A stretch of 64,000 nucleotides of DNA from an uncultured Collinsella sp. (GCA_902470905.1 CABRIC010000002.1:13061-77060), one strand, 5' to 3'. Counted from the stretch's first letter, positions 34,307-43,040 are shown. Notes: generated from the sequence alone by a model not told the origin. Program-made: numbers and translations.

Positions 34307-34363
34307 CCCAGGCGACTCCACGCACTTTACCTGCGTAAACAATGTGAGTGAAATATGAATCTC

Positions 34364-34391
34364 GATGGATACGCCCGCAGCCGTGTATACT
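34364..34391 (+). promoter_or_regulatory. promoter-like block upstream of rplC
   Basis: ATGGATACGCCCGCAGCC followed by GTGTATACT contains a TATACT -10. The block recurs nearly unchanged upstream of rplB (36229-36256). No good -35 hexamer is seen at 17 bases, so the shared sequence may include an activator site. Confidence 0.5.
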
Positions 34392-34574
34392 AAACAGCTG
34401 TGTGAAACCAGGGGAGTATTCTGGCTGGACAAAATGCCTGCTTAATAGGGTTGTCAGGTAGTCCGGACGCAATACAAGGCTGGGGAGCACGTCGTGTAAG
34501 TAGTGGTCCTCTAGGGGCGTACGCTCGGTGGTGTACGCATTGTCCCAAGACCACGCGAGAGTTGGGATCATATC
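34392..34574 (+). ncRNA. structured 5' leader of rplC
   Basis: The 183-base stretch before rplC can form two stems. One is GGAC-TGCCTG (34427-34440) with CAGGTA-GTCC. The other is GTGGTC (about 34503) with GACCAC (about 34550), enclosing GCGTAC/GTACGC. A ribosomal-protein autoregulatory leader is likely by position; I cannot match it to a named family by eye. Confidence 0.5.
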
Positions 34575-35195
34575 TTGATCAGCATGATTCTCGGCCGCAA
34601 GATTGGCATGACCCAGGTTTGGGACGAGGACGACAACGTCGTTCCCGTCACGGTCATCCAGGCTGGCCCCTGCGCTGTCTCGCAGGTTAAAACTCAGGCA
34701 ACCGACGGCTATGACGCCGTCCAGATCGGTTTCGGCGACATCAAGGCCAAGAACGTGAACAAGCCCATGGCTGGTCACTTCGCCAAGGCTGGCGTCGAGC
34801 CTGTCCGTTTCCTTCGTGAGGTCCGCGTCGAGAACGGCGAGGAGCACAAGGTCGGCGAGGTCGTCACCGTCGCTGATTTCGCTGATGTCGAGAAGGTCGA
34901 CGTTATCGGTACCTCCAAGGGTAAGGGCTTCCAGGGTCGCATCAAGCGCTGGGGTCAGCGCCGCGGTCCTATGACGCATGGTTCTCACTTCCAGCGTCAC
35001 CCCGGTTCTATCGGTCAGTGCGCCTATCCTGCGCGCGTCCTCAAGGGCGTCAAGATGGCCGGTCACATGGGTAACGAGCGCGTTACCGTCAAGAACCTTT
35101 CCGTTGTCCGCATCGATGCCGAGCAGAACCTCATCTTGGTCAAGGGCGCTGTCCCGGGTGCCAAGAATGGTCTCGTCGCCATCCGTATGGCCTAA
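34575..35195 (+). CDS. rplC: 50S ribosomal protein L3
   Basis: A 206-residue L3: [20 protein letters not shown] at the N terminus and the conserved [18 protein letters not shown] near residue 130. TTG 34575 has GGGA at suitable distance; ATG 34584 would leave a 16-base spacing. It heads the second part of the S10 cluster, without rpsJ. Confidence 0.95.
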   Translation: MISMILGRKIGMTQVWDEDDNVVPVTVIQAGPCAVSQVKTQATDGYDAVQIGFGDIKAKNVNKPMAGHFAKAGVEPVRFLREVRVENGEEHKVGEVVTVADFADVEKVDVIGTSKGKGFQGRIKRWGQRRGPMTHGSHFQRHPGSIGQCAYPARVLKGVKMAGHMGNERVTVKNLSVVRIDAEQNLILVKGAVPGAKNGLVAIRMA

Positions 35196-35241
35196 GGGCC
35201 CAGCCCATTTAGCCCAGCGTCATACCAAGGAGAACACTTAA

Positions 35242-35868
35242 ATGGCAAAGTTTGAAGTAAAGAACAGCGAGGGCAAGAAGGTCGCCGAGGCCGAGCTCGC
35301 CGCTGAGGTGTACGGCATCGAGCCGAACATCCACGTTATGCACCACATCGTCAAGTGCCAGATGGCCTCTTGGCGTCAGGGCACCCAGTCCGCTAAGGGC
35401 CGCTCTGAGGTTTCCGGTGGCGGCAAGAAGCCTTGGCGTCAGAAGGGCACCGGCCGTGCCCGCCAGGGTTCCATCCGTGCTGCCCAGTGGCGTCACGGTG
35501 GCGTTGTCTTCGCCCCCAAGCCCCGTTCCTACGCTAAGCGTATGAACAACAAGGAGGTCAAGCTGGCTATGCGCTCCGCGCTGTCCGCCAAGCTGGCCGA
35601 TGGCGAGCTCGTGCTCGTCGACGACTACGGCTTCGAGAAGCCTTCCACCAAGGCTGCCGTCGCCATGCTCAAGGCTCTCGGCCTTGAGGGCAAGCGTCTG
35701 ACCATCATCGTTCGCGATGAGGACGTCAACGCCTACCTGTCGTTCCGCAACATTCCCAAGACGTTCATCATCACTGCCGACGAGGCCAACACCTACGATC
35801 TCGTCAACAACAACGCCGTGCTGATGCCCGCCGACATCGCCGCTCACTTCGGGGAGGTGCTTGCATAA
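35242..35868 (+). CDS. rplD: 50S ribosomal protein L4
   Basis: A 208-residue L4 with the exit-tunnel loop GGGKKPWRQKGTGRARQGS near residue 55 and the family C-terminal fold. In several bacteria L4 regulates its own operon; the rplC leader could serve this here. Its stop abuts the rplW start. Confidence 0.96.
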   Translation: MAKFEVKNSEGKKVAEAELAAEVYGIEPNIHVMHHIVKCQMASWRQGTQSAKGRSEVSGGGKKPWRQKGTGRARQGSIRAAQWRHGGVVFAPKPRSYAKRMNNKEVKLAMRSALSAKLADGELVLVDDYGFEKPSTKAAVAMLKALGLEGKRLTIIVRDEDVNAYLSFRNIPKTFIITADEANTYDLVNNNAVLMPADIAAHFGEVLA

Positions 35869-36156
35869 ATGACCGCCCACGAGATCATCATCCGTCCGAT
35901 CGTGTCCGAGCGTTCCTTCTCCGGCATGGAGCTGAACAAGTACACGTTCGAGGTCGCCAAGGATGCTAACAAGTATCAGATCAAGGACGCTGTCGAGGAG
36001 ATCTTCGGCGTCAAGGTCGTTCGCGTGAACACCCTGACGGTCAAGCCCAAGACCAAGCGCGTGCGCTATGTCGCCGGCAAGACCCGTTCTTGGAAGAAGG
36101 CCATCGTCACGCTGGCCGAGGGCGACACCATCGAGGTCTTTGGCAACCAGGCCTAA
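35869..36156 (+). CDS. rplW: 50S ribosomal protein L23
   Basis: A 95-residue L23 (HEIIIRPIVSERSF at the N terminus, EIFGVKVVRVNT near residue 45), located at the tunnel exit where it docks trigger factor and SRP. It starts immediately after the rplD stop and is followed by an unusually long 179-base gap before rplB. Confidence 0.96.
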   Translation: MTAHEIIIRPIVSERSFSGMELNKYTFEVAKDANKYQIKDAVEEIFGVKVVRVNTLTVKPKTKRVRYVAGKTRSWKKAIVTLAEGDTIEVFGNQA

Positions 36157-36173
36157 GACTCGCTGCTGTTGAG

Positions 36174-36211
36174 TGAGCTCATGCCTCCCAAATAGGGGAG
36201 GCGAGAGCTCA
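36174..36211 (+). terminator. hairpin between rplW and rplB, possible attenuator
   Basis: GAGCTC-GCCTCCC pairs with GGGAGGC-GAGCTC around AAATA (small asymmetry). It is followed by AAGGTTTT, a weak T tract, so termination would be partial. Confidence 0.5.
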
Positions 36212-36228
36212 AGGTTTTGGGCGTATTA

Positions 36229-36256
36229 AATGGACACGCCCGGAACCGTGTATACG
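36229..36256 (+). promoter_or_regulatory. promoter-like block upstream of rplB
   Basis: AATGGACACGCCCGGAACC followed by GTGTATACG matches the block upstream of rplC in about 23 of 27 positions, suggesting a second, similarly controlled start inside the ribosomal protein cluster. Confidence 0.5.
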
Positions 36257-36335
36257 TCCGGTGTCATCGCACCCGAGGCAGAACCTCGAATCCCTGTCTG
36301 CGATGGCTAACGGATTCCTATTGAAAGGGATTGTA

Positions 36336-37166
36336 ATGGCTGTAAAGCACCTTAAGCCGACCTCCGCTGGTAGGCGTTGGCAGACGATCTCCGACTTCTC
36401 CGAGATCACCTGCACCAAGCCCGAGAAGTCTCTTCTCGAGCCCCTGCCCAAGAAGGCCGGTCGTAACAACAACGGCCGCATCACCACCCGCCACCAGGGC
36501 GGCGGCGTGAAGCGTCGTTACCGCGTGATCGACTTCAAGCGCAACAAGGACGGCGTGCCCGCCAAGGTTGCCACGATCGAGTACGATCCGAACCGTTCCG
36601 CTCGCATCGCTCTGCTGCACTACGCTGACGGTGAGAAGCGCTACATCCTGGCCCCCAAGGGCCTCGAGGTCGGTCAGACCATCATGTCCGGTTCTGACGC
36701 CGACATCAAGCCGGGCAACGCTCTGCCCCTCGCCGACATCCCCGTCGGTACGCTCATCCACGCCGTCGAGTTCCAGCCGGGCAAGGGCGCTGCTATCGCC
36801 CGTTCCGCCGGTAACTCCTGCCAGCTGATGGGTAAGGAGGGCAAGTACGCTATCGTTCGTATGCCTTCCTCCGAGATGCGCCGCATCCTCGTTACCTGCC
36901 GCGCCACCGTCGGTGAGGTCGGCAACGCCGATCACTCCAACATCGTCATCGGCAAGGCCGGCCGTAAGCGTCACATGAACGTGCGCCCGACCGTCCGCGG
37001 TACCGTCATGAACCCTGTCGACCACCCGCACGGCGGTGGCGAGGGCAAGAACCACACCTCTGGTCGTCCCTCTGTTACCCCCTGGGGTAAGCCGACGAAG
37101 GGCCTTCGTACGCGCAAGAAGAAGAAGGTCTCGAACCAGCACATCATTCGTCGCCGTAAGAAGTAA
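36336..37166 (+). CDS. rplB: 50S ribosomal protein L2
   Basis: A 276-residue L2 with [20 protein letters not shown] in outline near residue 45 and the peptidyl-transferase-proximal [13 protein letters not shown] near 225. ATG 36336 follows GAAAGGGA; the frame is open upstream but without L2 similarity. It may start its own transcription unit. Confidence 0.97.
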   Translation: MAVKHLKPTSAGRRWQTISDFSEITCTKPEKSLLEPLPKKAGRNNNGRITTRHQGGGVKRRYRVIDFKRNKDGVPAKVATIEYDPNRSARIALLHYADGEKRYILAPKGLEVGQTIMSGSDADIKPGNALPLADIPVGTLIHAVEFQPGKGAAIARSAGNSCQLMGKEGKYAIVRMPSSEMRRILVTCRATVGEVGNADHSNIVIGKAGRKRHMNVRPTVRGTVMNPVDHPHGGGEGKNHTSGRPSVTPWGKPTKGLRTRKKKKVSNQHIIRRRKK

Positions 37167-37198
37167 TTTCGGATACCGAGTTTTAGGAGAAAGCACTT

Positions 37199-37459
37199 AT
37201 GAGCAGAAGTCTCAAAAAGGGCCCGTTCGTGGAGACTCGCCTTCTCTCGCGTATCACCGCGATGAACGAGGCTGGCAAGAAGGACGTCGTGAAGACCTGG
37301 TCCCGCGCGTCCACCATCTTCCCCGAGATGGTTGGTCACACCATCGCCGTCCACGACGGCCGCAAGCATGTGCCCGTGTATGTTACCGAGTCCATGGTTG
37401 GTCACAAGCTCGGCGAGTTCGCGCCGACTCGTACGTTCCGTGGCCACAAGGCCAAATAG
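37199..37459 (+). CDS. rpsS: 30S ribosomal protein S19
   Basis: An 86-residue S19 starting [12 protein letters not shown], with [20 protein letters not shown]. It sits in the 30S head near the A-site tRNA. GGAGAAAG precedes ATG 37199. Confidence 0.97.
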   Translation: MSRSLKKGPFVETRLLSRITAMNEAGKKDVVKTWSRASTIFPEMVGHTIAVHDGRKHVPVYVTESMVGHKLGEFAPTRTFRGHKAK

Positions 37460-37473
37460 GGGGTTAACCGTAA

Positions 37474-37845
37474 ATGGCAACTAAGTCTATTGAAACTGAG
37501 GCCACCGAGGTTCGCGCCGTCGCTAAGTACGTGCGTGTTTCCCCCAGCAAGGCCCGCCTGGTGGTCGATCTGATCCGCCGCAAGCCTGTCGCTCAGGCCT
37601 TCGACATCCTCCACTTCTGCGACCGCGCCGTCGCCGTGGATGTCGAGAAGGTTCTCCGTTCCGCCGTTGCGAACGCCGAGAACAACAACGGTCTGCGTGC
37701 CGACAACCTGGTTGTCGCCGCTGCCTATGTTGACGAGGGTCCGACGCTTAAGCGCATCCGTCCCCGCGCCAAGGGTTCCGCTTCTCGCATTCTGAAGCGT
37801 ACTTCCCACATCACCGTCGTCGTTGCTCCTCGAAAGGAGGCGTAA
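37474..37845 (+). CDS. rplV: 50S ribosomal protein L22
   Basis: A 123-residue L22 with [20 protein letters not shown] and the tunnel-lining beta-hairpin region [18 protein letters not shown] near residue 90. It starts 14 bases after rpsS. Confidence 0.97.
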   Translation: MATKSIETEATEVRAVAKYVRVSPSKARLVVDLIRRKPVAQAFDILHFCDRAVAVDVEKVLRSAVANAENNNGLRADNLVVAAAYVDEGPTLKRIRPRAKGSASRILKRTSHITVVVAPRKEA

Positions 37846-37851
37846 AGCTGT

Positions 37852-38562
37852 ATGGGTCAGAAAGTCTACCCCACCGGCTTCCGTCTTGGCATTACCGAGA
37901 ACTGGCGCTCCCGCTGGTTCGCAGAGAAGGATTACGCTAAGACCCTCGGTAACGATCTCGAGATCCGCAAGTACCTCGAGAAGCGTCTTTCCCGCGCAGC
38001 TGTCTCCCGCGTCGAGATCGAGCGCGCTGGCGACAAGGTGAAGGTCATCATCCTCACCGCTCGCCCCGGCGTTGTCATCGGTAAGAAGGGTGCCGAGATC
38101 GATACCCTCCGCACCGAGCTCGAGAAGGTCGCTGGCGTCTCCAAGGGCCAGCTCTCCGTCGACGTTGTCGAGATTAAGCGCCCCGAGCTCGACGCCAACC
38201 TCGTTGCTCAGTCTATCGCCGAGCAGCTCGAGGGCCGCGTTGCCTTCCGTCGCGCTATGCGCAAGGCTGTCCAGTCTGCCCGCAAGGCCGGCGCTAAGGG
38301 CATCCGTATCCAGTGCTCCGGTCGTCTCGGCGGTGCCGAGATGGGCCGTCGTGAGTGGTACCGCGAGGGTCGCGTGCCTCTGCACACCCTCCGTGCCAAG
38401 ATCGACTACGGCACGGCTGTCGCCAGCACCACCATGGGTGCCTGCGGCGTGAAGGTCTGGATCTACCTGGGCGAGAAGCTCCCGGGCCAGCCTGTTCCCA
38501 ACCCTGCACTCGAGGGCTCTTCCCGTCCTCGTCGTCGTAACTCCGAGAGGAGGGGTCAGTAG
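37852..38562 (+). CDS. rpsC: 30S ribosomal protein S3
   Basis: A 236-residue S3: [20 protein letters not shown], a KH domain with [13 protein letters not shown] near residue 75, and [20 protein letters not shown] near 160. It forms the mRNA entry site. Its stop shares one base with the rplP start (TAGTG). Confidence 0.97.
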   Translation: MGQKVYPTGFRLGITENWRSRWFAEKDYAKTLGNDLEIRKYLEKRLSRAAVSRVEIERAGDKVKVIILTARPGVVIGKKGAEIDTLRTELEKVAGVSKGQLSVDVVEIKRPELDANLVAQSIAEQLEGRVAFRRAMRKAVQSARKAGAKGIRIQCSGRLGGAEMGRREWYREGRVPLHTLRAKIDYGTAVASTTMGACGVKVWIYLGEKLPGQPVPNPALEGSSRPRRRNSERRGQ

Positions 38563-39065
38563 TGCTTGCCCCTAAGCGTATTCTTCACCGCAAGGTGCAG
38601 CGTGGCTCCATGAAGGGCCAGGCCAAGGGTAATACCGAGCTGCATTTCGGCGAGTTTGGTATCCAGGCTCTCGAGGCCCATTGGATTACCAACCGTCAGA
38701 TCGAGGCCGCTCGTATTGCCATGACCCGCTACATGAAGCGTGGCGGTCGTGTCTACATCACGATCTTCCCCGATAAGCCCATCACCAAGAAGCCTGCCGA
38801 GACTCGCATGGGTTCTGGTAAGGGTAACCCCGAGGAGTGGGTGGCCGTCGTCAAGCCCGGCCGCATCATGTTCGAGGTCAAGGGCGTGCCCGAGGAGGTC
38901 GCTCGCGAGGCTCTGCGTCTTGCACAGCACAAGCTTCCCATCAAGACCAAGATTGTTGCTGCTAAGAACGCTGAGCAGCGCATCGAGAAGGAGATGGCTG
39001 AGGAGGCCGCTCTCGAGGCCAAGTGGGCTGCTGAGGACGCCGCCGCCGCCAAGGAGGAGAACTAA
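38562..39065 (+). CDS. rplP: 50S ribosomal protein L16
   Basis: L16 from GTG 38562 ([15 protein letters not shown]), with [18 protein letters not shown] near residue 85. At 167 residues it is about 25 longer than usual; the extra part is an Ala/Glu-rich C-terminal helix ([18 protein letters not shown]). It overlaps rpsC and rpmC by one base each. Confidence 0.96.
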   Translation: MLAPKRILHRKVQRGSMKGQAKGNTELHFGEFGIQALEAHWITNRQIEAARIAMTRYMKRGGRVYITIFPDKPITKKPAETRMGSGKGNPEEWVAVVKPGRIMFEVKGVPEEVAREALRLAQHKLPIKTKIVAAKNAEQRIEKEMAEEAALEAKWAAEDAAAAKEEN

Positions 39066-39280
39066 TGAAGCCCGCAGAGATTCGTGAGCTCTCGGACGCT
39101 CAGCTCGTTGAGAAGCTGAAGGAAATGCGCGCCGAGCTCTTTAACCTTCGTTTCCAGATGGCCACCAGCCAGCTGGACAACACCGCTCGCGTCAACACCG
39201 TGAAGAAGGACATCGCTCGCGTCCTCACGGAGCAGCGCGCCCGTGAGATCGCAGCGGAGAAGTCCGCTGTCGCCGAGTAG
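39065..39280 (+). CDS. rpmC: 50S ribosomal protein L29
   Basis: A 71-residue helical L29 (KPAEIRELSDAQLVEKLKEM; FNLRFQMATSQLDNT). Its start overlaps the stop of rplP (TAATG). Confidence 0.95.
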   Translation: MKPAEIRELSDAQLVEKLKEMRAELFNLRFQMATSQLDNTARVNTVKKDIARVLTEQRAREIAAEKSAVAE

Positions 39281-39296
39281 GACCTAAGGAGAGAAC

Positions 39297-39557
39297 ATGA
39301 CTGATTCGCGTAACTCGCGTAAGGTCCGTACGGGTGTCGTTACCTCCGTCTCCGGTGCCAAGACCATTGTTGTCACCATCACCGAGCGCAAGCGTCACCC
39401 CAAGTACGGCAAGATGATGACCAGCTCCAAGAAGCTGCACGCTCACGACGAGGAGTGCACGGCTGGCGTGGGCGACACTGTCCGCGTTATGGAGACCCGT
39501 CCTATGTCCAAGATGAAGCGTTGGCGCCTCATCGAGGTCGTCGAGCGCGCTAAATAA
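39297..39557 (+). CDS. rpsQ: 30S ribosomal protein S17
   Basis: An 86-residue S17 with RKVRTGVVTSVSGAKTIVV, TERKRHPKYGKMM and VMETRPMSKMKRWRLIEV. GGAGAG precedes ATG 39297. Confidence 0.96.
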   Translation: MTDSRNSRKVRTGVVTSVSGAKTIVVTITERKRHPKYGKMMTSSKKLHAHDEECTAGVGDTVRVMETRPMSKMKRWRLIEVVERAK

Positions 39558-39584
39558 GCAGTCGCTCTTACGACTTGTACGTTT

Positions 39585-39650
39585 CCGAAGATGTGCGTAT
39601 GCCTGGTTTGCATACCACAGGCCGTCTAAAGGCTGCGCACCTCTCTTCGG
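39585..39650 (+). ncRNA. candidate three-way-junction leader upstream of rplN
   Basis: In the 118-base rpsQ-rplN spacer, CCGAAGA (39585) pairs with TCTTCGG (39644) and GTGCG (39593) with CGCAC (39636). Two stems sit inside: GTATGC-CTGGTTT-GCATAC (39597-39615) and GCC-GTCTAAA-GGC (39621-39633). The first inner stem shares one base with the outer one, so exact pairing is approximate. Position suggests control of rplN-rplX. Confidence 0.55.
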
Positions 39651-39675
39651 TTCTTAGTTCGGAGGAACATCTACC

Positions 39676-40044
39676 ATGATTCAGATGCAAACCATGCTGA
39701 ACGTCGCCGACAACTCCGGCGCTCGCAAGATTCGCTGCATCAAGGTGCTTGGCGGTTCCAAGCGTCGTTATGCAGGCATCGGCGATGTGTTCATCGGTGC
39801 TGTCCAGGAGGCTACCCCTGGCGCCAACGTCAAGAAGAAGGACGTTGTCCGTTGCGTCGTCGTTCGCACCGTTAAGGAGATCCGCCGCAAGGATGGCTCC
39901 TACATTCGCTTTGATGAGAACGCCTGCGTTGTCATCAACAACGATGGTTCGCCCGTCGGCACCCGTATCTTCGGGCCTGTCGCTCGCGAGCTTCGTGACA
40001 AGAAGTACATGAAGATCGTCTCGCTCGCTCCCGAGACCCTGTAG
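39676..40044 (+). CDS. rplN: 50S ribosomal protein L14
   Basis: A 122-residue L14: [29 protein letters not shown] and [20 protein letters not shown]. It forms an intersubunit bridge. GGAGGAAC precedes ATG 39676. It follows a structured spacer after rpsQ. Confidence 0.97.
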   Translation: MIQMQTMLNVADNSGARKIRCIKVLGGSKRRYAGIGDVFIGAVQEATPGANVKKKDVVRCVVVRTVKEIRRKDGSYIRFDENACVVINNDGSPVGTRIFGPVARELRDKKYMKIVSLAPETL

Positions 40045-40057
40045 TTAGGGGAGATAT

Positions 40058-40363
40058 ATGTATATCAAGAAGGGCGATAAGGTCCAGGTTCTCTCTGGTA
40101 AGGATCGCGGCAAGCAGGGCGTTGTCCTGCGTGCTCTCCCCGCCGAGAACAAGGTCGTTGTCGAGGGCGTTTCGGTCGTCAAGAAGGCCGTCAAGCCCAA
40201 CGCTGCCAACCAGCAGGGCGGCATCGTTTCGCAGGAGGCTCCCATCGACGCCTCCAACGTCAATCTCGTTTGCCCCGAGTGCGGTAAGGTTACCCGCGTC
40301 GGTCACGAGAAGGACGGCAAGAACAAGCTGCGCGTCTGCAAGAAGTGCGGCCACAAGTTCTAA
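40058..40363 (+). CDS. rplX: 50S ribosomal protein L24
   Basis: A 101-residue L24 with a KOW segment ([20 protein letters not shown]) and a C-terminal zinc ribbon ([11 protein letters not shown]...CKKCGHKF). A terminator follows at once, whereas rplE, rpsN/Z and rpsH normally continue here. Confidence 0.96.
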   Translation: MYIKKGDKVQVLSGKDRGKQGVVLRALPAENKVVVEGVSVVKKAVKPNAANQQGGIVSQEAPIDASNVNLVCPECGKVTRVGHEKDGKNKLRVCKKCGHKF

Positions 40364-40389
40364 GCTGCCCGCAACATCAAGTTGCTAGC

Positions 40390-40426
40390 AAAGGCCCGGA
40401 TGCCCCACGGCACCCGGGCCTTTTTC
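40390..40426 (+). terminator. Rho-independent terminator after rplX
   Basis: AAAGGCCCGG and CCGGGCCTTT form a stem (loop contains TGCCCCACGGCA), followed by TTTTTCT. Confidence 0.9.
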
Positions 40427-40433
40427 TATCCCT

Positions 40434-40640
40434 ACTCATTGGGGACAGACTTAAATGAGTGTTTGCACTCATTGGGGACAGACTTAAATGACTAGTCGTT
40501 TGGGACGTTCTTAAACGACTAGCCTATCGGGACAGTCTTTAAATCAATATATCTGGTCATCTGGGATGGGCTTCAACGAAAGCGGCACTTAGGGACTTTC
40601 CCTAGGTGCCGGCACATAGGGACGTTCCCCAGGTGCCGGC
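40434..40640. repeat. cluster of GGGAC-core hairpins
   Basis: Consecutive hairpins with different stems each hold a GGGAC core. ACTCATT-GGGGACAGACTTA-AATGAGT starts at 40434, with a partial second copy at 40467. CTAGTCGTTT-GGGACGTTCTT-AAACGACTAG spans 40492-40522. CGGCACTTAGGG-ACTTT-CCCTAGGTGCCG spans 40583-40611 and overlaps a related one to about 40638. GGGACAGTCTTTAAATC (40530) and GGGACGGTCC (about 40646) have no clear stems. Confidence 0.8.
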
Positions 40641-40749
40641 AGTTTGGGACGGTCCTTTGATGTCTGATGCCCCCAGAGGGGTGAAGTAATACAGCCTGAT
40701 CCGTCTTTTAGGGCTTTGCTGTTCCGCCCCTTTATGTTTCGCAAGGACT

Positions 40750-40890
40750 ATCGCATGCGCATTTATGCGCATATCATTGCGCGATAATGCGTGTAACGGC
40801 GCAAACATGTGCAAATTATGGCTAAATAGTGATTGAAAAGCAAATAGACACGCAAATACAAGCAAATTCGCGCGCATTTGTGCGAATATA
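40750..40890. promoter_or_regulatory. repeated GCGCATTT/GCAAAT operator-like sites
   Basis: The region before the oxidoreductase gene holds ATGCGCATTTATGCGCAT (40755-40772), TTGCGCGATAATGCG (40777), GGCGCAAACATGTGCAAAT (40799), GCAAAT repeats at about 40840, 40851 and 40862, and GCGCATTTGTGCG (40873). These could be multiple binding sites for the DeoR-type regulator encoded downstream. Confidence 0.5.
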
Positions 40891-40935
40891 GGGCTGTTAG
40901 AAATGAAGAACCTTCGATGACTCAGGAGGCACATG

Positions 40936-42015
40936 ATGGCAGATTCCAAACAGGCTCCGCTCGACGCCGAGGCAGCCGCAAAGGCGGCGTTTGCCTCGGT
41001 CCAGGATCAGCCGTTCCCCGATGATATCTTTACGGCCCCTGAGCTTTGCTGGGCTGTGATCGGGTGCGGTGTTATCGCCAACCAGATGGCCCAGTCCCTC
41101 GCTCTGGCCGGCCGCAAGCTCGCGGGTGTTGCCAACCGTACGCTGTCCAAGGCCCAGGCTTTTGCCGAGCAGTATGGCGTCGAGAAGGTGTACGAGACGG
41201 TTGAGGACCTCTACGCCGATCCGGATATCGACGCCGTCTATATCACCACGCCGCACAACACGCATATCACCTACCTGCGAGCCGCTCTGGCAGCTGGCAA
41301 GCACGTGCTCTGCGAAAAGGCCATTACCCTCAACTCTGCCGAGCTCGACGAGGCCCGTGCCATCGCCGACGAGCACAACGTGGTCCTTATGGATGCCACC
41401 ACGGTGCTCCACATGCCGCTGTATCAGGAGCTGCGCCGTCGCATGGATGCGGGCGACTTTGGCCGCATGAACCTCGCCCAGCTCAACTTTGGCAGCTATA
41501 AGGAGTACGGCGACCTGACCAACCGCTTCTTCAACCGCAGTCTTGCCGGCGGCGCCATGCTCGACATTGGCGTGTATGCCCTGTCCGTCATGCGCCTGTT
41601 TATGGCCAGCCAGCCAGCCGAGGTCGTGTCTCTGGGCAATACCTGCGAGACTGGCGTTGACGTCGCGGGTGGCATTGTCTGCCGCAATGCTGAGCAGCAG
41701 CTGGGCGTTGTGAGCCTTACGCTCCACTCCAAGCAGCCCAAGCGCTCGGTCATCAGCTTCGACAAGTGCTATATCGAGGTCAACGAGTACCCGCGCGCCG
41801 ACCATGCGACCATCGTGTGGACTGCGGACGGGCACCGTGAGGAGGTCCACGCCGGCACCGAGGCATACGCTCTGTGCTACGAGATGGCCGACCTGGAGAA
41901 GGCCGTTGCCGGCGATGATTCGAAGCGCGAGCTTCTGGGCTATGCTTCCGATGTTATGGAGCTGATGACCAAGCTCCGTGCCGACTGGGGAGTCGTGTAC
42001 CCCGAGGAGGAGTAA
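40936..42015 (+). CDS. Gfo/Idh/MocA family oxidoreductase
   Basis: A 359-residue NAD(P)-dependent dehydrogenase with a Rossmann fold (CWAVIGCGVIANQMAQSLAL near residue 37) and the family EKAITLNS motif near residue 130, whose Lys is usually catalytic. Substrates in the family are sugars, inositols and their acids; this one is undetermined. ATG 40936 is six bases after AGGAGG. deoR starts 3 bases after its stop, so the regulator probably controls this gene. Confidence 0.9.
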   Translation: MADSKQAPLDAEAAAKAAFASVQDQPFPDDIFTAPELCWAVIGCGVIANQMAQSLALAGRKLAGVANRTLSKAQAFAEQYGVEKVYETVEDLYADPDIDAVYITTPHNTHITYLRAALAAGKHVLCEKAITLNSAELDEARAIADEHNVVLMDATTVLHMPLYQELRRRMDAGDFGRMNLAQLNFGSYKEYGDLTNRFFNRSLAGGAMLDIGVYALSVMRLFMASQPAEVVSLGNTCETGVDVAGGIVCRNAEQQLGVVSLTLHSKQPKRSVISFDKCYIEVNEYPRADHATIVWTADGHREEVHAGTEAYALCYEMADLEKAVAGDDSKRELLGYASDVMELMTKLRADWGVVYPEEE

Positions 42016-42018
42016 GCG

Positions 42019-42765
42019 ATGCTTGCGGAAGATAGGCTCAACGCGATCGTGTCGATGGTGCAGCAGGCCGGCTCGGTTACCGTGCCGGAGCTTGCTGAAG
42101 CCCTGGGCGTGACGGCGTCCACCATTCGCCGTGACTTGCAAGCGCTCGACCGCGCGCACCGTATTGCCAAGGTACACGGAGGCGCGACAAGTCTGGAGCG
42201 CGCGCACGTGACGCGTGACCTGACGATCGGCGAGCGCAGTGATCTCCATAACGATGACAAGGAGCGCATCTGCGCCCGTGCCGCGGCCTTGGTGGAGCCC
42301 GAGAGCTTTGTGTATATCGATTCGGGATCGACGACGCTTAAGCTCATCGAGCATCTTCCGCGCCTTGAGGGCGTCACCTATGTGACTGATTCCGTGCTTC
42401 ACGCTCAGCACCTCGCCTTGCGCGGCATGCGCACCGTTGTGCTTGGCGGCGAGCTCAAGCCCGAGACCGAGGCGCTCGTCGGTCCCGATGCCTTGGCAAC
42501 TCTGGACCGCTATAACTTCAACTGCGGCTTTTGGGGTTCCAATGGCATCGCCGCCGAGCAAGGTCTCACCACACCGGATATCGAGGAAGCGCAGGTCAAG
42601 CGTGTCTCGATGCGCCATACCGCCAAACGCTTCGTAATCTCGGACGCCAGCAAATTTGGCATGGTGGCGCCCGTCAAGTTCGCGGACTTTCGTGATGCAA
42701 CGATCATCACTGCGGGCGAGGTACCCGCCAAGTACCAGTCGATGGACAACGTCATCACGGTCTAG
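42019..42765 (+). CDS. DeoR/GlpR family transcriptional regulator
   Basis: A 248-residue repressor. The N-terminal winged helix (RLNAIVSMVQQAGSVTVPEL then ALGVTASTIRRDLQAL) is followed by KVHGGATS and a C-terminal sugar-phosphate-sensing DeoRC domain (YIDSGSTTLKLIEHL). It is co-transcribed with the oxidoreductase. The repeated GCGCATTT-type sites upstream of that gene are plausible targets. Confidence 0.9.
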   Translation: MLAEDRLNAIVSMVQQAGSVTVPELAEALGVTASTIRRDLQALDRAHRIAKVHGGATSLERAHVTRDLTIGERSDLHNDDKERICARAAALVEPESFVYIDSGSTTLKLIEHLPRLEGVTYVTDSVLHAQHLALRGMRTVVLGGELKPETEALVGPDALATLDRYNFNCGFWGSNGIAAEQGLTTPDIEEAQVKRVSMRHTAKRFVISDASKFGMVAPVKFADFRDATIITAGEVPAKYQSMDNVITV

Positions 42766-42780
42766 CGATGGGACAAGGCC

Positions 42781-42818
42781 AAAACCACCACAAAGGTGCC
42801 TGTCCCCATTGTGGTGGT
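42781..42818. repeat. GGGAC-core hairpin, copy 1 of an identical pair
   Basis: ACCACCACAA and TTGTGGTGGT pair around AGGTGCCTGTCCCCA; the complement contains TGGGGACAGGCACC. All 38 bases recur exactly at 43071-43108. It lies 15 bases after the deoR stop. Confidence 0.82.
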
Positions 42819-42851
42819 CACTAACGAAAACCGAGTAGTTTTCTCAATAGA

Positions 42852-42886
42852 AAAGCGGCAACGTCCATTACGGGCATTGCCGCTTT
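42852..42886. terminator. terminator after deoR, possibly bidirectional
   Basis: AAAGCGGCAA and TTGCCGCTTT form a 10-bp stem; T-rich sequence (TTTCGTT) follows on the plus strand and A-rich sequence precedes it. Confidence 0.65.
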
Positions 42887-42910
42887 CGTTGTCTGCCGGT
42901 TTTGTCCAAG

Positions 42911-43040
42911 TCTGTAACATCTGGGACCGATTTTGCCGAGTTATTGTTACAGATTGAGATTTTCCCTTAAGGGGGATTCGAATGTCTCGATCTGTAACAG
43001 ATAGACCGGAAAAAGGGTTCTAACTGTTACGGATCGAGAC
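42911..43040. repeat. two further inverted repeats built on CTGTAACA
   Basis: TCTGTAACA (42911) pairs with TGTTACAGA (42945) around a loop with GGGACC. GTCTCGATCTGTAACAG (42984) pairs with CTGTTACGGATCGAGAC (43024), 16 of 17 bases. Both stems share the CTGTAACA half, as if one derived from the other. Confidence 0.7.
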
